Assembly: GCA_021785155.1 (NCBI GenBank) | Contig: JAJYGE010000330.1 | Span: 1 to 17,022, forward strand | Reading direction: 5' to 3' | DNA: 17,022 nt | Origin: Planctomycetota bacterium | Lineage (GTDB): Bacteria > Planctomycetota > Phycisphaerae > WQYP01 | Shown here: positions 15,734 through 17,022 of the stretch, piece after piece | Numbering within the stretch: the first letter of the stretch is position 1 | Layout of the letters: every line of letters starts with the position of its first letter | Position numbers and translations under genes: made by a program | Notes under the pieces: generated by a model | What the model was told of the DNA's origin: nothing | Databases searched by the model: none | What the model saw: the letters and a program-made list of their open reading frames with translations, nothing else

Positions 15734-17022
15734 ATGAATAGCATAACTCGTCGGATCATGGGCTTGTTAACACTTACTGCCTTGGGCCTGGCCGGCTGTA
15801 ACACCCACAACAATACCATTATTAAAGCGCCGTTGTTGAACGTGGATCATCAATTAGCGCCCGGCGAATGGGGCCTGCGCAAGGTACCTGAAGGGCAATA
15901 TCCCAATATGCAGGCGGCGTTCATGAACAAGAAGGGCCTGATCACGGCAATTAACCGTTCAATTAAATTTATGCAGGCGCCCTCCAGCCAGAAGTTTTTT
16001 CCGGACGGCCCCATTACCCACAGCCAGGAGTTGGCGTCGCTTTTTGATTTTAAGAATATGCTGCGGACCGTGCATTCCGCGGCCAAATTTCAACAACTCA
16101 TTGATTCACGGTACGATGTGTATATTGCCAAGGGGTATGACAATCGGGGCAGCGTGTGGTTTACCGGTTATTATACGCCGATTCTTTATGGCAGCCTGAC
16201 GGAAACCTCTGAGTACCGATATCCGGTTTACAAACGCCCCCGGAACCTCGTAAGCAACCCGATTACCGGTCAGATATTGGGCGAGAAAATGCCGGGGGGA
16301 TCCTACCAGCCGTATCCCACGCGTCGGCAGATTTTGCAGCAGCATTTGTTAAGTGGCGATGAACTGGTGTGGTTCGCCAATCCGCTGGATGCCTATGTGG
16401 CGGAAATTCAGGGTTCCGCCAAGGTGATTCTTACGACGGGGCAGAGCATCACAATCGGATATGCCGGAGATAATGGTCGCACGTATACCGGCCTGGGCGA
16501 AACTCTTGTCAAGCAGGGTAAGATCAGCGCCCGCAGGCTGTCTCTGCCGGCCATTGAAACCTATTTTCAGATGCACCCTCATCAGGTTGAAAGTGATATT
16601 ATGCACAACCATTTCATGGCGTTTCTTAAAATATACAATCCCGCGCACTGGCCGCTGGGATCTCTGGGGGTGAAAGTAACGGCCCACCGGAGCCTGGCAA
16701 CCGACAAAACCATCACCGCTCCACCGTATCAGAGCATTTTCCCGCGAGCCGCGCTTACATTTGTGCAGACCAATGCTCCAAATACCGCTGGGACGGTCTT
16801 GCCCTATACGGGCTTTCTGCTGGATCAGGATACGGGGGGAGCCATCCGTGCGGCCGGACGGGCGGATATATATATGGGCATTGGTCCTGAAGCCCAAACC
16901 CAGGCCGGCTATGAGCTAAGCAAGGGCAAACTTTATTATCTGTTCTTGAAACCCGGTCTGACGCCCAGGGGTGGAATGCCGCTGGAAAGCCAGACGCAAT
17001 CAACTATCGGCGGAAATAATTC
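15734..17022 (+). CDS. mltA: Membrane-bound lytic murein transglycosylase A (MltA), 3' end outside the window
   Basis: The first 429 codons of an MltA-family lipoprotein that cleaves peptidoglycan glycan strands to 1,6-anhydromuropeptides. A lipoprotein signal peptide ends in LAGC (Cys22); the next residue is Asn, which in the E. coli rule allows transfer to the outer membrane. The family blocks follow in order: FTGYYTPILYGS, ANPLDAYVAEIQGSAKV, YAGDNGRTYTGLGE, and the 3D-domain segment DQDTGGAIRAAGRADIYMGIG, whose last Asp should be the catalytic residue (Asp308 in mature E. coli MltA). E. coli MltA is 365 residues; here the frame continues past 429 without a stop, so a C-terminal extension is present. 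The segment between residues 23 and 110 is also longer than usual. GAAGG lies 8 bases before the ATG. It is divergent from ruvA. Confidence 0.93.
   Translation, partial: MNSITRRIMGLLTLTALGLAGCNTHNNTIIKAPLLNVDHQLAPGEWGLRKVPEGQYPNMQAAFMNKKGLITAINRSIKFMQAPSSQKFFPDGPITHSQELASLFDFKNMLRTVHSAAKFQQLIDSRYDVYIAKGYDNRGSVWFTGYYTPILYGSLTETSEYRYPVYKRPRNLVSNPITGQILGEKMPGGSYQPYPTRRQILQQHLLSGDELVWFANPLDAYVAEIQGSAKVILTTGQSITIGYAGDNGRTYTGLGETLVKQGKISARRLSLPAIETYFQMHPHQVESDIMHNHFMAFLKIYNPAHWPLGSLGVKVTAHRSLATDKTITAPPYQSIFPRAALTFVQTNAPNTAGTVLPYTGFLLDQDTGGAIRAAGRADIYMGIGPEAQTQAGYELSKGKLYYLFLKPGLTPRGGMPLESQTQSTIGGNN

Overview
The window reads as ordinary chromosomal DNA from a Gram-negative bacterium of moderate G+C (roughly 50-55 % by eye). 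Envelope genes support the Gram-negative call: gmhA for heptose synthesis and a lipoprotein MltA-type murein transglycosylase. The loose mix of short housekeeping operons, a RibBA with a degenerate C-terminal half and unrecognised small proteins would fit a planctomycete (perhaps Phycisphaerae). That placement is an inference from overall impression, not from a marker gene. I see no integrase, transposase, CRISPR array, tRNA or rRNA.

Layout. Minus strand, 17-4007: a class I/II PLP aminotransferase; an overlapping cmk-plsC pair (cytidylate kinase, acylglycerol-phosphate acyltransferase); a roughly 0.5 kb gap; and an unrecognised 157-residue protein. Plus strand, 4315-5241: an orphan response regulator whose stop codon interlocks with the stop of convergent eno (minus strand, 5238-6530). 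Plus strand, 6771-13494: an aldo/keto reductase followed by gmhA, then ilvB and ilvN (acetolactate synthase large and small subunits), a small membrane-anchored protein with a CxxC motif, and ribBA. Minus strand, 13535-15201: ruvA-ruvB, coupled by a TAATG overlap. Plus strand, 15734 to the window end: mltA, cut off at its 3' end.

How the genes work together. ilvB and ilvN form one enzyme, the first common step of branched-chain amino acid synthesis, with the regulatory valine-site residues conserved. ruvA and ruvB form the Holliday-junction branch-migration motor; ruvC is not in the window. cmk and plsC are a translationally close pair linking CDP supply with phospholipid synthesis. The remaining genes are neighbours rather than a pathway.

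What deserves a second look. (1) A plus-strand unit in the cmk upstream gap has a promoter with a 17-nt spacer and, about 110 nt later, a perfect 10-bp hairpin followed by seven T: a candidate small RNA. (2) The GTP cyclohydrolase II half of RibBA has lost all three zinc cysteines and the usual catalytic aspartate. (3) The response regulator has a cysteine-rich receiver domain, an unrecognised output domain and a structured leader. (4) The ilvB leader and the region after ilvN carry strong RNA hairpins. (5) A 188-residue membrane protein has no recognised family. I do not see a clear multi-gene novel system.
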